Positions 1 to 11,081 of a DNA stretch of 64,000 nucleotides are shown here, one piece after another. A model generated the notes under the pieces. It worked only from the letters and a program-made list of their open reading frames with translations, was not told the origin of the DNA and ran no database searches. Source of the DNA: Sphaerosporella brunnea (Eukaryota > Ascomycota > Pezizomycetes > Pezizales > Pyronemataceae). The stretch's first letter is position 1. Each line of letters starts with the position of its first letter. The stretch lies in contig VXIS01000163.1 of the NCBI GenBank assembly GCA_008704415.1, positions 37,697 through 101,696 of the forward strand, given 5' to 3'. Both the position numbers and the translations under genes were made by a program.

Positions 1-108
1 TAAAGAAACAACGCGATGAATTCAGTACAATCGGATCCCAAGAGCAAACAAACGCCTGAACTTTACACAGTATGACATCCACCACTCGTTGCGCTGTCCT
101 CCTACCAA

Positions 109-516
109 CTATTTCCTCTCGCTACGCCGCAGCCGGCGTCTGCGAACCACTTTCTCCGGCTGATGACCGTTGAGCTCGATGACCTGGGAAGTATGCGGAA
201 TAGCCTCAAGCTCCTCATCCCTCATCGTCTGGATGCCAGGGACCGCCCACTGCCCACCCAACATAGCTTCCAACGAACGCTTCCTATCATGCGCAGTCAG
301 CAGGTACCGCTGAACCATCTCGTAACGCTCCTGTCCAGGCATGATGCGGCAGGAAAAGACGAGCCAGCGCGCGACTTTGATGAGGCCGATGTAGTCGAGG
401 TTGCGGTGGTGCTCGCGCTCGAGGAGACGGAGGTCGTCGTGCGAGAGCGGCTGGAGCAGCTCGTTCAGTTGCTGGTCCGTGAGGAGATGGAGGCACTGAG
501 CGATCGTGGTACCCAT
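109..516 (-). CDS. Hypothetical protein, 135 aa
   Basis: This is an uninterrupted 135-codon reading frame whose composition looks protein-like: Leu- and Glu-rich amphipathic stretches (roughly residues 8-60) and a strongly basic C-terminus (Arg-Arg-Arg-Arg near residue 125). There is no signal peptide and no transmembrane segment. I do not recognise a family. A 118-codon frame lies antisense over the same bases and looks like its shadow. A very G-rich tract lies about 80-140 bp upstream of the proposed ATG. No intron was needed to make the frame open. The start is simply the first ATG, and the gene could extend by splicing into exons I cannot recognise. Function is unknown, and the call rests only on length and composition. 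Confidence 0.45.
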   Translation of the reverse strand: MGTTIAQCLHLLTDQQLNELLQPLSHDDLRLLEREHHRNLDYIGLIKVARWLVFSCRIMPGQERYEMVQRYLLTAHDRKRSLEAMLGGQWAVPGIQTMRDEELEAIPHTSQVIELNGHQPEKVVRRRRLRRSERK

Positions 517-598
517 TGATTCTGTCGCTAGCTGTTCGAACAGTGACGACAGACAGACCGGTCAAGGGGGGAAGGAGGATGCAAAAGGGATAACCCGG

Positions 599-656
599 TT
601 GGGGGGGTGGGGGTGGTGCGGGTGCAGGTGCGGGTGCGGTGGGGGTGGGGGTGGGT
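599..656 (+). other. G-rich, quadruplex-capable tract
   Basis: More than four runs of three or more G occur within about 60 bases, separated by one to four bases, so the plus strand could form a G-quadruplex. It lies upstream of the start of the minus-strand ORF ending at 109, where it could influence transcription. That role is inferred; only the base composition is seen. Confidence 0.6.
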
Positions 657-722
657 ACAGTGGGGCAAAGTCTGTGACCTACCTAGAAGGGTGAGGGGCA
701 GCGGGAAGGAGCAGTCAGTCAT

Positions 723-2100
723 TTGATCTAGTACCTTACCTAGTGCGGGGCTATCCGAACTCTCACGACCGCGTTTTTCCAGGTCTCTTATCGTCCCACG
801 TTACCTACATCTGCAGACGTAACAGAGGCGTCCCTAACCAGCAGTCTAGTCCTGGCCACTTGGGCCAGATTGGCTTGTCCTCTGAATTGGTCGACAACTG
901 AGGCACTGGTACGCTAGCCCTGGCCCTAGCCCTAACCATATATTACCCGACTTACTAACTCTTACCGTCTGATTGACGAACAGAACTAACAGAATAGCAA
1001 AAGCAATGATTCGTCACGGAGAAATCTACATCCGCCTTCTGAATCTTTACGTCCCCGCTCGTTATGTGTGATAGAAAGCTCCGTTACGACAGTCGGTCAT
1101 CATTCCAGACCGTGCTTGAAATGGCCACAGCAGCTGATCTAGACCGTCGCTTAGGGGGGCCTGCTTTACGGCGCTATCCGGGTAGACCACGTGTTGGCGA
1201 ACCAACACCCAATTAGCGACGTAGGATTGCCTGGTCAAGCCATGATTAAACCCTTCATAGCGTTGGCAGGATGCGAACTCAATGGACGCGTTAAGAGACG
1301 GTAGGAAATTGTCAGGGGCTCGGTTCCAAGGGCTAGGTCAATGGAATGGGAGGACAACATGCCCGCTTCGGACACCAGTATTGCTGGGTGCATCTTGTGT
1401 TAGCTATAAAAGGGCGTATGGACCTACCTCAAAGGGAAGACAGTTCACGCAGCAGTTGGGCGTATTTTTCACGGACGCAAATACCCTTTCCTCCGTGGCA
1501 TGGAAGCATCAAAATTATCTCAGCTTATCCCTATCGTCATACGTGACGAAAAGCGAGGCTTTGGCTTCGATACTGTGAAACACAACAAGCGAGGTTTTCC
1601 ACCAGGTTAAACCGCCTAAGGATCAGCCATCAGGTTGACAGCAGAGCTAGCACACGAAAATGAAGTATCTTAGTACGAATAGTTAATCCACCTTATCTGT
1701 GGCGGCCACCAGATGTCTGTAACACTGCGGTTTGTGAGGCATCGCGTAAATCCCCCCCCAAGAAGCAAAACAAACATCGATAGTCGGAGTAATATTCCAA
1801 CACAATATGTGGGCGTCGGCAGCAATGCAACCACAACAAGGCGTACTCTTTGGAAGCTGCGTCAATGCTCATAGCTACCTGGATGAATGGATTGGATGGT
1901 AATGACCCAAAACATGATGCTCACGAATGCAATGAAGATAGCGACTTTAGAACACGATATTTACAACATAGTTGAGAAAACAGAGCGTGCATTGAAACCT
2001 TCCTGCCAGGCAAACCACTGGGTAGCATTACATCACCATCTTCTCTCGCTCACTTGAAACCTTTGCAGAAACCTACCATTCCTCGGCCTATAGCAACGGC
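723..2100. other. No recognisable gene
   Basis: Only short, low-quality reading frames (up to 98 codons) occur here. None carries a family motif, and no repeat shared with the rest of the window was noticed. Confidence 0.5.
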
Positions 2101-2107
2101 GATGCCG

Positions 2108-3075
2108 ACTTCAGGCTTCTACTCGTCCTCGTCGAAGGTGTTTTTCAGGAGTGCAGCCTCAGGTTCTCCCTGGTGGATTCGAAGCTTGATGTTGGTTGGA
2201 GGTTTCTACTCGTCCTCATCGATGGTGTTTTTCAGGAGTGCAGCCTCCAGGTCCTCCCTGGTGGATTCAAAGCTTGTTGTTGTCTTGGGGTCTCTACTCG
2301 TCCTCATCGATGGTGTTTTCCAGGAGTGCAGCCTCCAGGTCCTCCCTGGTGGATTCGGAGCTTGACGTTTTGTGGAGGTTTCTGCTCGTCCTCATCGATG
2401 GTGTTTTTCAGGAGCGTAGCCTCCAGGTTCTCCCTGGTGGATTCGAAGCTTGATGTTGGTTGGAGGTTTCTACTCGTCCTCGTCGAAGGTGTTTTTCAGG
2501 AGTGCAGCCGCCAGGTCCTCCCTGGTGGATTCGAAGCTTGATGTTGGTTGGAGGTTTCTGCTCGTCCTCATCGATGGTGTTTTTCAGGAGTGCAGCCTCC
2601 AGGTTCTCCCTGGTGGATTCGAAGCTTGACGTTGTGTTGAGGTTTCTGCTCGTCCTCATCGATGGTGTTTTTCAGGAGTGTAGCCACCAGGTCCTCCCTG
2701 GTGGATTCGAAGCTTGACGTTGTGTTGAGGTTTCTGCTCGTCCCCATCGATGGTGTTTTTCAGGATTGCAGCCACCAGGTCCTCCCTGGTGGATTCGAAG
2801 TTTGATGTTGTGTTGAGGTTTCTGCTCGTCCTCATCGATGGTGTTTTTCAGGAGCGTAGCCTCCAGGTTCTCCCTGGTGGATTCGAAGCTTGATGTTGGT
2901 TGGAGGTTTCTGCTCGTCCTCATCGATGGTGTTTTCCAGGAGTGCAGCCTCCAGGTCCTCCCTGGTGGATTCGAAGCTTGATGTTTGGTGGAGGTTTCTA
3001 CTCGTCCCCATCGATGGTGTTTTTCAGGAGCGTAGCCTCCAGGTTCTCCCTGGTGGATTCAAAGCATGTCATTGT
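2108..3075. repeat. 88-bp minisatellite, about 11 copies
   Basis: The phrase GGATTCGAAGCTTG recurs at 2175, 2263, 2351, 2439, 2527, 2615, 2703, 2791, 2879, 2967 and 3055, always exactly 88 bp apart, with substitutions but no length change. Each unit also holds a short inverted repeat, CCACCAGG/CCTGGTGG in the best copies, around a TCCTC loop. Because 88 is not a multiple of three, the same unit is read in all three frames in turn. Several frames stay open on both strands for 80-120 codons. This most likely follows from the repeat having few stop triplets and is not evidence of a protein. Confidence 0.95.
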
Positions 3076-3079
3076 GTGG

Positions 3080-5179
3080 AGGCTTCCATTATCGTGAAAG
3101 CCCCAGAAACCAACCCTCAAATCCGGCGATTACCAAGCTCGGAAGAAAGCGACCACGCCATGCAAAAGCGGCTGTTTTGTGTCACCGTGCCTAGTGGGTT
3201 GGATGGATGGAGTCGGTATCTTGTTCACCGTATAAACGGCAAACCCAAATGAGATCTACGGTGTAGGCGGAGCTTTGTGCTCGACGACGTTGTTGTGGAA
3301 GCAACGGTTCCTGCAGTCGTCCGGTCATCGGCAACAATCGGGCCGAGCAACCTATAACACAGAACGCATTAGCGGACAAGCAAAACTATCGCTTAGGGTG
3401 TAGCAGACCTTGGCAGCGATTCAAATCAGTTGCCTGCTCGCCCGCCAACGCTAAGAGGGCGACCCTTTCCTCTTCGGCTATTTCTCGTGGCCATATCGTT
3501 GGGTGAAGCCCCGCAGTTGAGATGCTGCAAACCAAGAATCCAACTGCGGGCTGGAGCTAAGCGATCTAGCGAACTTCGGCTCCCATCGTCCCTCCGATTG
3601 TCTCACTGCACAGCACTCGGTGACCGCTGCCCCATTGTCTGCCTGTGGGCGCCACACGACTGCAAAATCAAATTTGACAGGCTCAAGGGACACCCAAAAT
3701 TGGGCTTGGGAAAGTGAGTCGCCCATTCCGCTGGCAACTCTCCACAGGGAAGATTTTGAATGGCCTGCCAGCGCCGGAATCTGGAATTTAAAAGCGACCG
3801 CTTAACTCGTACGTCTATAATCGCGAGCTGCAGGGTAACCTTGCCCTCGGGTAGTCGCGGCCGACGACTGCCACGTCCCTGCGACCGCCGTCATCAAGTG
3901 GCTTTCATGGCTGCGCGTGCGCGGGGCCGGATGCCGGTGCAGAGTCAAGTGCCGAGTTACCCGCGCAGTGTTGGAGGTTCCGCGCACGATATTTGAAAAA
4001 AAAAAAAAAAAAAAAGTAAGAGACTCGAGTGAGCCGAAAATCCCGCAGAGCCGCGAACCCAGCTGTAACGCCGGGCGCACTGCCAGGTGCAGGCTTGATT
4101 TGCGGAAAAACCATGAACTCCATCAGACGTACAGCCGTGAATTTGTCCCCCCCTCTCGCCTTGAATACTCCGCCGTCCATAGCTGGTAAAGAAGATTCTG
4201 ACGCCGCATAAGGCAGTTGATTGCAGTCAAGAATAAAACGGCTGACATTCTCGGTACCCCGCAGCCCCCAGAGCTGAAAAGCGTCGGCCTCACGACCCGC
4301 GATGTCATACCCAGGCCATTTGCGTCTGATCGACACAAATCAGACAATGTTCCTCGAACACAGTGACAGTTGAGTCAAAACGAAGCAGTCGGTCGCGTGC
4401 GCACCCATACTGCTATGCCGAACATACCAATAATCATTTCTATCCTGCTGTCGAAAGATCGGATCTACATAAACACCTCCGCCCTCCATTACTACAAGCT
4501 TTTCTCGCGGTGCCGACAGTCATTCGACCGCCCCCTTATATGACAGCCTGCAGCAACTTCAATCCCTCTCCCTCAATGACCGCGCCCCAAAAGCAAACTC
4601 CCGCGCGTTCCGTCATCCGGCAAGGCGCGGTACGCAATGCGAAAGGTCCCCTAGCTAGCTACCGTGTGCTTCGGCTCGGTCACTGACAAATCCTCCCAAT
4701 CCAGACGACAGCATAACCTGGCCGCTCTTCGACAGCCTCGCCAAAACTCAGCAATCCCGGTTCATCAACTGCTCGCCGATGCGATCGTTCTGTTTTGCCC
4801 GCAGCATGCTTGGTTGGGGGGTGAACATTGACGACGGCCATGGCCGACCGCGCAGGTGTGGGTGCATCATTGCAACTTGGAGGAGGCTGCAACTTGGCTT
4901 GGGGCTGTCCCGGGGCGATTCTCCTGAGGAACGTGTGCTCTGGATATCTTGCTGTGAGGGTTGTTAGGCGCAACAGCTGCCTAGATGCAACAGTATGCGA
5001 CCCTGTTGCGGGGCGGCGTTCGTGCACATCTATCCCCTCTGCCTGGAGCTAGGCCTGGATACCACACATGTTCCAGCCCCGGGGGGTGGCCGCTCGGGGT
5101 AGGTGGGAGGCGAGAGCATAGTCAGCTAAGGCTGCGCAAATGGAAGTTTTCAGATCGGGGGGAGATACCTAACAGTATG
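3080..5179. other. No recognisable gene; contains an A20 tract
   Basis: Reading frames here are short and mutually overlapping (the longest is 143 codons on the minus strand and runs through the homopolymer as poly-Phe). An uninterrupted A run occurs at about 3997-4014. I saw no repeat boundary that would make it a retroelement tail. Confidence 0.5.
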
Positions 5180-5585
5180 ATCACTGTGAAACAATCTTAG
5201 CCGGTTGGTGTCGCGTGCCGTTGGTACCCGCGCATCGCAATTAGATCCTCCGGCCGAGAGTTCTACTGACGGTGATGTTTGCGGGAGGGAGGGTTCATCG
5301 AGTTAACCATGTAAAAAACCATGGCGGCGCGTCCTGTTGTGTGGGGTTTCTCTATTCTTCCCAACTTTCTTTTCTACGCCTCGAACATACAAGGCGATGA
5401 CCTATATGAAGTTTGGCGAGTTCACTTTGACATCACAAGTGTACGTAGCTTAATGGCAGAGCGTGCCCCCACTCCAGTATTTTCCCAACATAGCGGGGAT
5501 ACTGGGGCTGCTGGGTGAGATCCGGGTTCGAATCACGGCGTACACGATTTCTTTTTTTTTCTTTTTTTGTTTGCTATCATGTGAC
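5180..5585 (+). repeat. tRNA-like repeat, long form, copy 1
   Basis: This 406-bp unit is repeated at 8003-8419. Its 3' half holds a tRNA-like gene at 5439-5545. The 7-bp acceptor stem is GTGTACG/CGTACAC. A D-arm follows with box A-like TAGCTTAATGG, and a T-arm contains the box B-like GGTTCGAATC. The middle carries an intron-like insert that folds on itself (CCAGTAT/ATACTGG). T runs follow at once, as expected for Pol III termination. The isotype cannot be assigned because no normal anticodon loop with T33 fits the 7-bp geometry. The unit could be a tRNA-derived short interspersed element, or a tRNA gene spread by duplication. Confidence 0.75.
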
Positions 5586-5609
5586 ACATCCCGATTATCT
5601 ATCACTATA

Positions 5610-6798
5610 TAGAGTTGGGGGGAACTGCCAAGAACGGCTACCAACCAGTTGCCAACCGTCCACGCGAGATTCCGTGGCCCGGCCAAAACGACACCACCGA
5701 CGAGTAGCAACACAAAATGTATAGCGCGTAGAAGCTAGTCAAAATGGTCCGAGTGCTCAGCATTAAATGTAAAGCTCATGTGTGAATGTTTCTGCTCACC
5801 CGCACAATTTCTCTCCTTCGACAGCGTCCCCAGCAGAACTCCACACCCGCTATCCCAAGAGACACTTCCGGTGGCTTCCCCAACAGCCCCTTCAACAAAA
5901 CAAATAAAATATATACACAAGGTACGACTGCTATGCTTTTGCATGGATAAGGCACTGTGCTTACAAATTGTAGCAGAATGCTCCGGCGGCTCCCCCAGCT
6001 GCAGCAGAACTCATCGGCAGCTCCCTCAGCCTTATGAGGATTGGACTGGACCTACACGAAGGTCATGGACTGGATTTAACTGGAGGCCCGGAAGCCTGTG
6101 GTTATCGTGGGAGATACCAACGGCCCAATAGTATCCCTACTCGCCGCTTTTCTAATCTTCTGGCTCAGAAGCGGTTGCAACCTCGTTATAAAGGAAGAGA
6201 ATTTCCAAGAGGGGCGTGATGCCATGGGTCTTTGACTCCACCCAGGCATCCAAAAGCGAAAGACTAGCAACGGCTTTAGGAGGCAATGGAACACTGAAAG
6301 GCTGCGTGTCTCTTTGCTTGGGGACCGTTTCTTGCCGCAGAGACTTTGTGGCAAAATCGGCAATAGTTAGTGCAAGAGAAGCATGTTGGTTTGTGTTTGC
6401 TTGGTTTTCATCGATCTGCAACAGTTCGTCAATCAGTGGATCTGTGGGGTGGCCGCCTTTATTTTTTTTGGCAGGAGGCGGTGATACAGGTCGTTCTTTA
6501 TGCGGTGACTGAGACATAGGTCCCTGGTACAAAGCAGTGTTTCCAGGCTCAAGGTAATTTTGAACCGTGGTTTGAAGGGTGGTAACCTTAAAATCAACAG
6601 TCATTTTCAGTTGTGTATGTGGAAAACTAAATTTTGTCGCTGGGTCTTTGTGGCAGGAGGGGTTGTGGCGACGAGCGTTCAAATCTGCACTACACTATGT
6701 AAAGCACATGATCGCAAGGTTGGCAACCGATTTTTGCTGTAGCGCGGTTGTCAACCCAGAAAATGGTTGCTTACCTACGGCTTTCCCCCCCAACTCTA
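5610..6798. mobile_element. hAT-like DNA element with 8-bp TSD
   Basis: The ends are inverted: TAGAGTTGGGGGG at the left and its complement CCCCCCAACTCTA at the right. Weaker inverted similarity continues inward (CAACC-rich motifs). The element is flanked by the identical 8-mer TCACTATA at 5602-5609 and 6799-6806. An 8-bp target duplication with TAGAG-type termini is characteristic of the hAT superfamily. The element is 1,189 bp and carries only one 176-codon frame without recognised transposase motifs, so it is probably non-autonomous or decayed. It inserted about 25 bp downstream of tRNA-like repeat copy 1. Confidence 0.8.
6152..6682 (-). CDS. Unrecognised ORF inside the hAT-like element
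   Basis: This 176-codon frame lies wholly within the element at 5610-6798 and runs antisense to it as drawn. A Lys/Pro-rich patch (PPPAKKNKGGHPTD, about residues 68-81) is followed by an acidic and hydrophobic stretch. I see no RNase H-like catalytic residues, no hAT dimerisation domain and no clear BED finger. It could be the N-terminal remnant of a transposase or accessory protein, or a captured fragment. An internal ATG (MTVDF) lies about 26 codons downstream of the first. Function is unknown. Confidence 0.4.
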   Translation of the reverse strand: MNARRHNPSCHKDPATKFSFPHTQLKMTVDFKVTTLQTTVQNYLEPGNTALYQGPMSQSPHKERPVSPPPAKKNKGGHPTDPLIDELLQIDENQANTNQHASLALTIADFATKSLRQETVPKQRDTQPFSVPLPPKAVASLSLLDAWVESKTHGITPLLEILFLYNEVATASEPED

Positions 6799-6828
6799 TC
6801 ACTATATACAAGATTCTTGCGGCCTTCG

Positions 6829-7388
6829 GCCTCTATGTTTTGAGTATGCTTCTCCGGCCATAACTTTGCCAGTTTTCATCTGATTGACTTGGGAGTTGAA
6901 GCTGCAGATTACCCACCGCATCCTCCACGCTCCACGCTCCTAGCTCCGCGCTCCAAACCCCGCATCTCGTCCTACGCCGAGTCCTGCGCCGAGTGCTGCG
7001 CCGAGTCCCGCGCCGAGTCGTGCGCCGAGCCTCTATGTTCTGGGTCCGCTTCTCTGGCAATAACTTTGTCAGTTTTCATGCGATTTGAAGCTGCAGATTA
7101 CCCACCGCATCCTCCTCGCTCCACCGTCCAAGCTTCACGCTCCAAGCTCCAAGCTCCTAGCTCCACGCTCCAGACCCCGCATCGCGTTCCACGCTGAGTC
7201 CTGCGCCGAGCCTCTGTGTTTTGAGTATGCTTCTCCTGCCATAACTTTGTCAGTTTTCATCCAGTTGACTTCGGGTTTGAAGCTGTAGATTACCCACCGC
7301 ATCCTCCACACTCCATGCTCCACGCTTCACGTTCTACGCTTGAAACCCCGCATCGCGTCCCACGCCGAGTCCTACGCCGAGCCGTTGG
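6829..7388. repeat. About 180-200 bp tandem repeat, 3 copies
   Basis: Units begin with GCCTCTRTGTT at about 6829, 7029 and 7210. Each contains a conserved block (ATAACTTTGYCAGTTTTCAT, then GATTACCCACCGCATCCTCC). Each ends in short internal repeats of CRCGCTCC and of CTGCGCCGAGT, whose copy number explains most of the length differences. The array starts about 30 bp after the hAT-like element. Confidence 0.85.
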
Positions 7389-7389
7389 G

Positions 7390-8002
7390 AAGCACCTTTG
7401 AAGATCCATCGCATGGTAAATCGAGTTTTTTTCTTTGCCGCGGTATCGTAATATCGGCTGCAAACATCGACAGACTTGAGGGAAGGGGAAAACTTGATAT
7501 CACCAAAGTTCTTGATTATGTTTGAAGATCACATCCATCACGGGATGGTTTGTTTCTTGTTTTTTTCTTGTTTTTTGTTTTTTCCAAAAAAAACAGCCCA
7601 CAAAAGCCCGGGCCAAGAAACCCTCAAGAGATCATCATTTGCCCTACCACATAGTCGCTGGATTCCAAATCCACACGCAGCCAAACCAAAATCTCCGCCC
7701 CCAAGAAATCCTGGCTCCACACCGAGTCATATGCCGTGTAAAGTATGCAGGAATATCCTTATATGGTGCAGGCGGCCTTAAACCGACCCGTCGGCGGTGG
7801 TGGAGACGGCAACGACTGTTTATAATAAACTGATCACCACGTGAGAACTCTGGGGAAACAGCCCTCCCGTCCCCTAAATAAGATGCGCTCTGTAAGACTG
7901 AGGCGCTGGCTTCCACCAGTCGCGCAATCTTGTGATGTTATTGAAGTCGGGGAAATTTTGAGCGACAGGTTGGTTTAAGGCCACCTGCACCGTACGATCG
8001 TA
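7390..8002. other. No recognisable gene
   Basis: Only overlapping frames of about 60-100 codons are present. T-rich stretches occur near 7550-7590. Nothing was recognised. Confidence 0.5.
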
Positions 8003-8419
8003 ATCACTGTGAAACAATCATAGCCGGTTGGTGTCGCGTGCCGTTGGTACCCGCGCATCGCAATTAGATCCTCCGGCCGAGAGTTCTACTGGCGGTGTTT
8101 TTTTTGCGGGTGGGAGGGTTCATAGTTTTACCTCGAGTTAACCATGTCAAAAACCATGACGGCGCGTCCTGCTGTGTGGGGTTTCTTCGCAACTTTCTTT
8201 TCTACGCCTCGAACATACAAGGCGATGACCTATATGAAGTTTCGCGAGTTCACTTTGACATCACAAGTGTACGTAGCTTAATGGCAGAGCGTGCCCCCAC
8301 TCCAGTATTTGCCCAACATAGCGGGGATACTGGGGCCGATGGGTGAGATCCGGGTTCGAATCACGGCGTACACGATTTCTTTTTTTCTTTTTTTCTTTTT
8401 TTGTTTGTTATCACGTGAC
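8003..8419 (+). repeat. tRNA-like repeat, long form, copy 2
   Basis: This is the second copy of the unit at 5180-5585, with the tRNA-like gene at 8267-8373. It has the same perfect acceptor stem, box A- and box B-like motifs, and T-rich 3' flank. It differs by small indels in the leader and by GGGGCCGAT instead of GGGGCTGCT before the 3' side of the anticodon stem. It is followed within about 12 bp by another repeat beginning TAGAGC. Confidence 0.75.
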
Positions 8420-8430
8420 GGCTCACTGTA

Positions 8431-8515
8431 TAGAGCAAAGTGAGGTGGCGCAACACGGAAAATTTACCCAGTGATTAGCTGTGATTGTGTGGCGCATTGT
8501 GGAGGAGCGAGTGGC
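8431..8515 (+). repeat. TAGAGC-type dispersed repeat, copy 1
   Basis: It begins TAGAGCAAAGTGAG and continues GGTGGCGCAACACGGAAAATTTACCC in blocks shared with 8673-8790 and 30770-30816. The TAGAG start resembles a hAT terminus, but no matching inverted end was found in the window, so its class is unknown. Confidence 0.6.
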
Positions 8516-8672
8516 AGGTGATAGAATGCGGGTTGAATTAGTACGAGTGTTAGCTGTGAATCAACGCTTGACTTCATCCTCAGAAATCCGCCCATCCTCT
8601 CCACCACCTTCCAACCACCCAGCTTCACTCCCCCCCTTCATCCCCCCCCGTGTCACTTCACTATATACACAT

Positions 8673-8790
8673 AGAGCAAAGTGAGCGTGTGGTGGCTCCC
8701 ACGGTGGCGCCCGGTGGCGCAAAGCGGAAAATTTTCCCACCACCCGCTGAGTGATTAGTTGTGATTGGGCGGCGCATTGTGGAGCGGAGC
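8673..8790 (+). repeat. TAGAGC-type dispersed repeat, copy 2
   Basis: It begins TAGAGCAAAGTGAG as at 8431, with an extra GGTGGC-rich insertion. It then shares the blocks GAAAATTT, GTGATTAGYTGTGATT and GGCGCATTGTGGAG with copy 1. The shared 3' blocks show that the two copies are related over at least 85 bp. Confidence 0.6.
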
Positions 8791-8799
8791 CGTGGAGGA

Positions 8800-11080
8800 G
8801 CTTGAACGACGACACTGAATGAAACCGTGTCTCACACATACGCCCTGAATGCAACGTACACATGACTTTACATTAAGTGGCGCTGTACTAATGACTCCAC
8901 GCCGTGTGGTCATCACACAGCCGTTCACTAGTAGAACATAAGCAACAACACACGACGCAAAATGGGTTTCCGCCACCGGAAACACGACAGACAGGTCCTT
9001 CAAATGGGGGCTTGCTGCATGACAACAGAGGATTTGAGACGCTTCAACGCTTCTTGAAACCAACCGGTATCGCCACCAGAAAGTGGTTGCAAGTGGAGGC
9101 AGGGTTGAAGCGACAGCCTAGAAGAATTGGTTGGGACAGAGTCGAGGAGGGGCTGCGGGATTGTACGTAAACTCATAAGGAAGAACTTGTGCGCATCAGA
9201 TGGCCCGCTCATGCGTAGTTCCTCAACAGTGCTTTTGAACTTCCCTTAGAAGCGCGGGAGTAGAGACTCTGCCGTTTGTGTTGCGTTTGTGATAGTTCCT
9301 TGCTTGCTTTCGTTGCTTGCTCCACAAGACCATCACCGACGTTCTGCATTCTACATATCCATAAATAAACAAAAAAGGCCCTTGGACAAGATTGTCCTTC
9401 TGACGAGGCTCTTCACCCGCCCAAGAGACCTGATTCATAACATAGTCCGATGAGCAGAGATGCGCTCGCAACTTACTATGCAAGGCTGCGTACAAAGACG
9501 CGTGCGAAAACTTCGGTATATTGAGCTCGCAATGTACGACGGTTTGATGGAAAACCATCGCTTGGCGAAGATTGTTCATGTGAATGTTGTTTTCGCGTCC
9601 AGAGGCTGTGATTCTTAAGACCGGCGAACCGGGGGACATACTTGGTGATGAACGGAGCTCCTGAGATTATATGGGGGTCATCGCCTGATAGCTGCCCACC
9701 CCTACACTTGCGATGGCTGAGGGGATCAAAGAGTTCTCCTTGTCAACTGCACTTTCCAACCGGCTACAATGAATACATAGGCTGCCCACAAAGTCATTTA
9801 CCTGCACAGTTGGTCGGCATACCTAATCCCAGAAGAATAAGTCGTGTTGTAATGCACGGTTTGTACAGCGCAGAAGCGTTTCTAGAGGCACGGAAGGTTT
9901 CAAAACAATAAACCATCGCTTCAATTTCAGTACATAACTCCCAAACAACAACTGCCGACACGGCTTTCCTCCTCCTCAACCAACAACAACGCCTGCCCCC
10001 CTCCTCTCCAGGCAGCAAGGAAAACCTCCACGGCCGAAGAACGCCTCAGGCCGAACAGAAAACACCTTTACGGTAGCCGCGGTTGTGAATAGTAGCCGCA
10101 CTCAACGTTGGCCACGGTGAGTACGCGGTCGCTGCGAGGGAACGCTGCGTATAATCATGTGTCCGGAGCAGCTGCCCCGGACTCGGAAACGGAAACCAGT
10201 GCAAGGCATCGTCGACGGTAGGCGGGTGTGCGAAGGCAGTCGACGGTGGGCGGGTGTGGGAAGGGAGTCCACGTTGTCCTGGGTCGATTCGTCGAAACCT
10301 CGTCGTACGTGCAGCTCTCGTCGTAACCCCTTCTTGAGGGGGCGTATAGTTTCTCGTCAGGGGAGACGTCTTTGCTGCCAGCGGGCTCTAGGCGGAAATT
10401 CAAAGCAGTCAGGGCCTCCTTGTCATAGCTGCTGCATAAGAAAGCCCAAACACACGCCCGACACATTCGCCTCCGAAACCGCCACTCATTTCCTTGGCGG
10501 ACTGTATGCCGGCGGGGGTGTATCCGGGATTACTCCAGTCGGGGGTCGAACTGAGGAATCAGCTGGAGCTTTGTAGATACATTGACAGGCCAAAACTTAC
10601 TGGCGGCAGGTGTGTTGGTCATTTGCGGGGTCGGTCGGCGGTGCTGGCGGCAGAGCATTTTCATGGACACGACAACGAACCTCGCGATGCGCGACCAAAC
10701 CGGGCGGAGCGAGGGCATTTGGAACATTGCCAGGATGGCTCGTCGATACTTTGCTTGGGTGGTGGAAGTTTGCGCCGGCCGGTAATATGGTGGCGACAGA
10801 ACCGGCCGGCGCTCTCGTTGCTTCGCCTCCGTCGGCTGCGATTTTCTCTCCTTGGCGCTTGCCCTGGGATCTGCTTGCAGGTCTACGCGGGGTAAACCTG
10901 AAGGCCGCAGCCTTTGGTGGCGATGAGTTGTGGAAGTTGGGGTCATGCTTTTCGCCCCACTTCTGCCACGCGCTGGCTAGCTTTGCGTGAAGCCTTTTTT
11001 GTGGTGTTGGCCCCGTCGGGCAAACCGCGAAGAAACCATCCGATCTTTACCTGTCCCCTACTGACAGGGTGTTCTACGGC
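8800..11080. other. No recognisable gene
   Basis: The longest frames are 133-139 codons (9223-9639 minus, 10157-10576 plus, 10494-10895 plus, 10530-10946 minus). They overlap one another on both strands in GC-rich sequence and show no family motif. I would not call any of them a gene without transcript evidence. Confidence 0.45.
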
Positions 11081-11081
11081 T

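Noticed and set aside
914..938. CCCTAGCCCTAACC-like bases as an interstitial telomere repeat
   Set aside because: Only one partial CCCTAA match; no tandem array.
2054..2923. Several 80-120 codon frames on both strands in the 88-bp array
   Set aside because: They arise in all three frames because the period is 88 bp and the unit lacks stops. The peptides are cyclic translations of one repeat, not conserved proteins.
3993..4016. A20 tract as a retroelement tail
   Set aside because: No target duplication, no upstream element body and no similarity to another copy in the window.
3905..4336. 143-codon minus-strand frame
   Set aside because: It reads through the A20 tract as poly-Phe and has no protein-like composition elsewhere.
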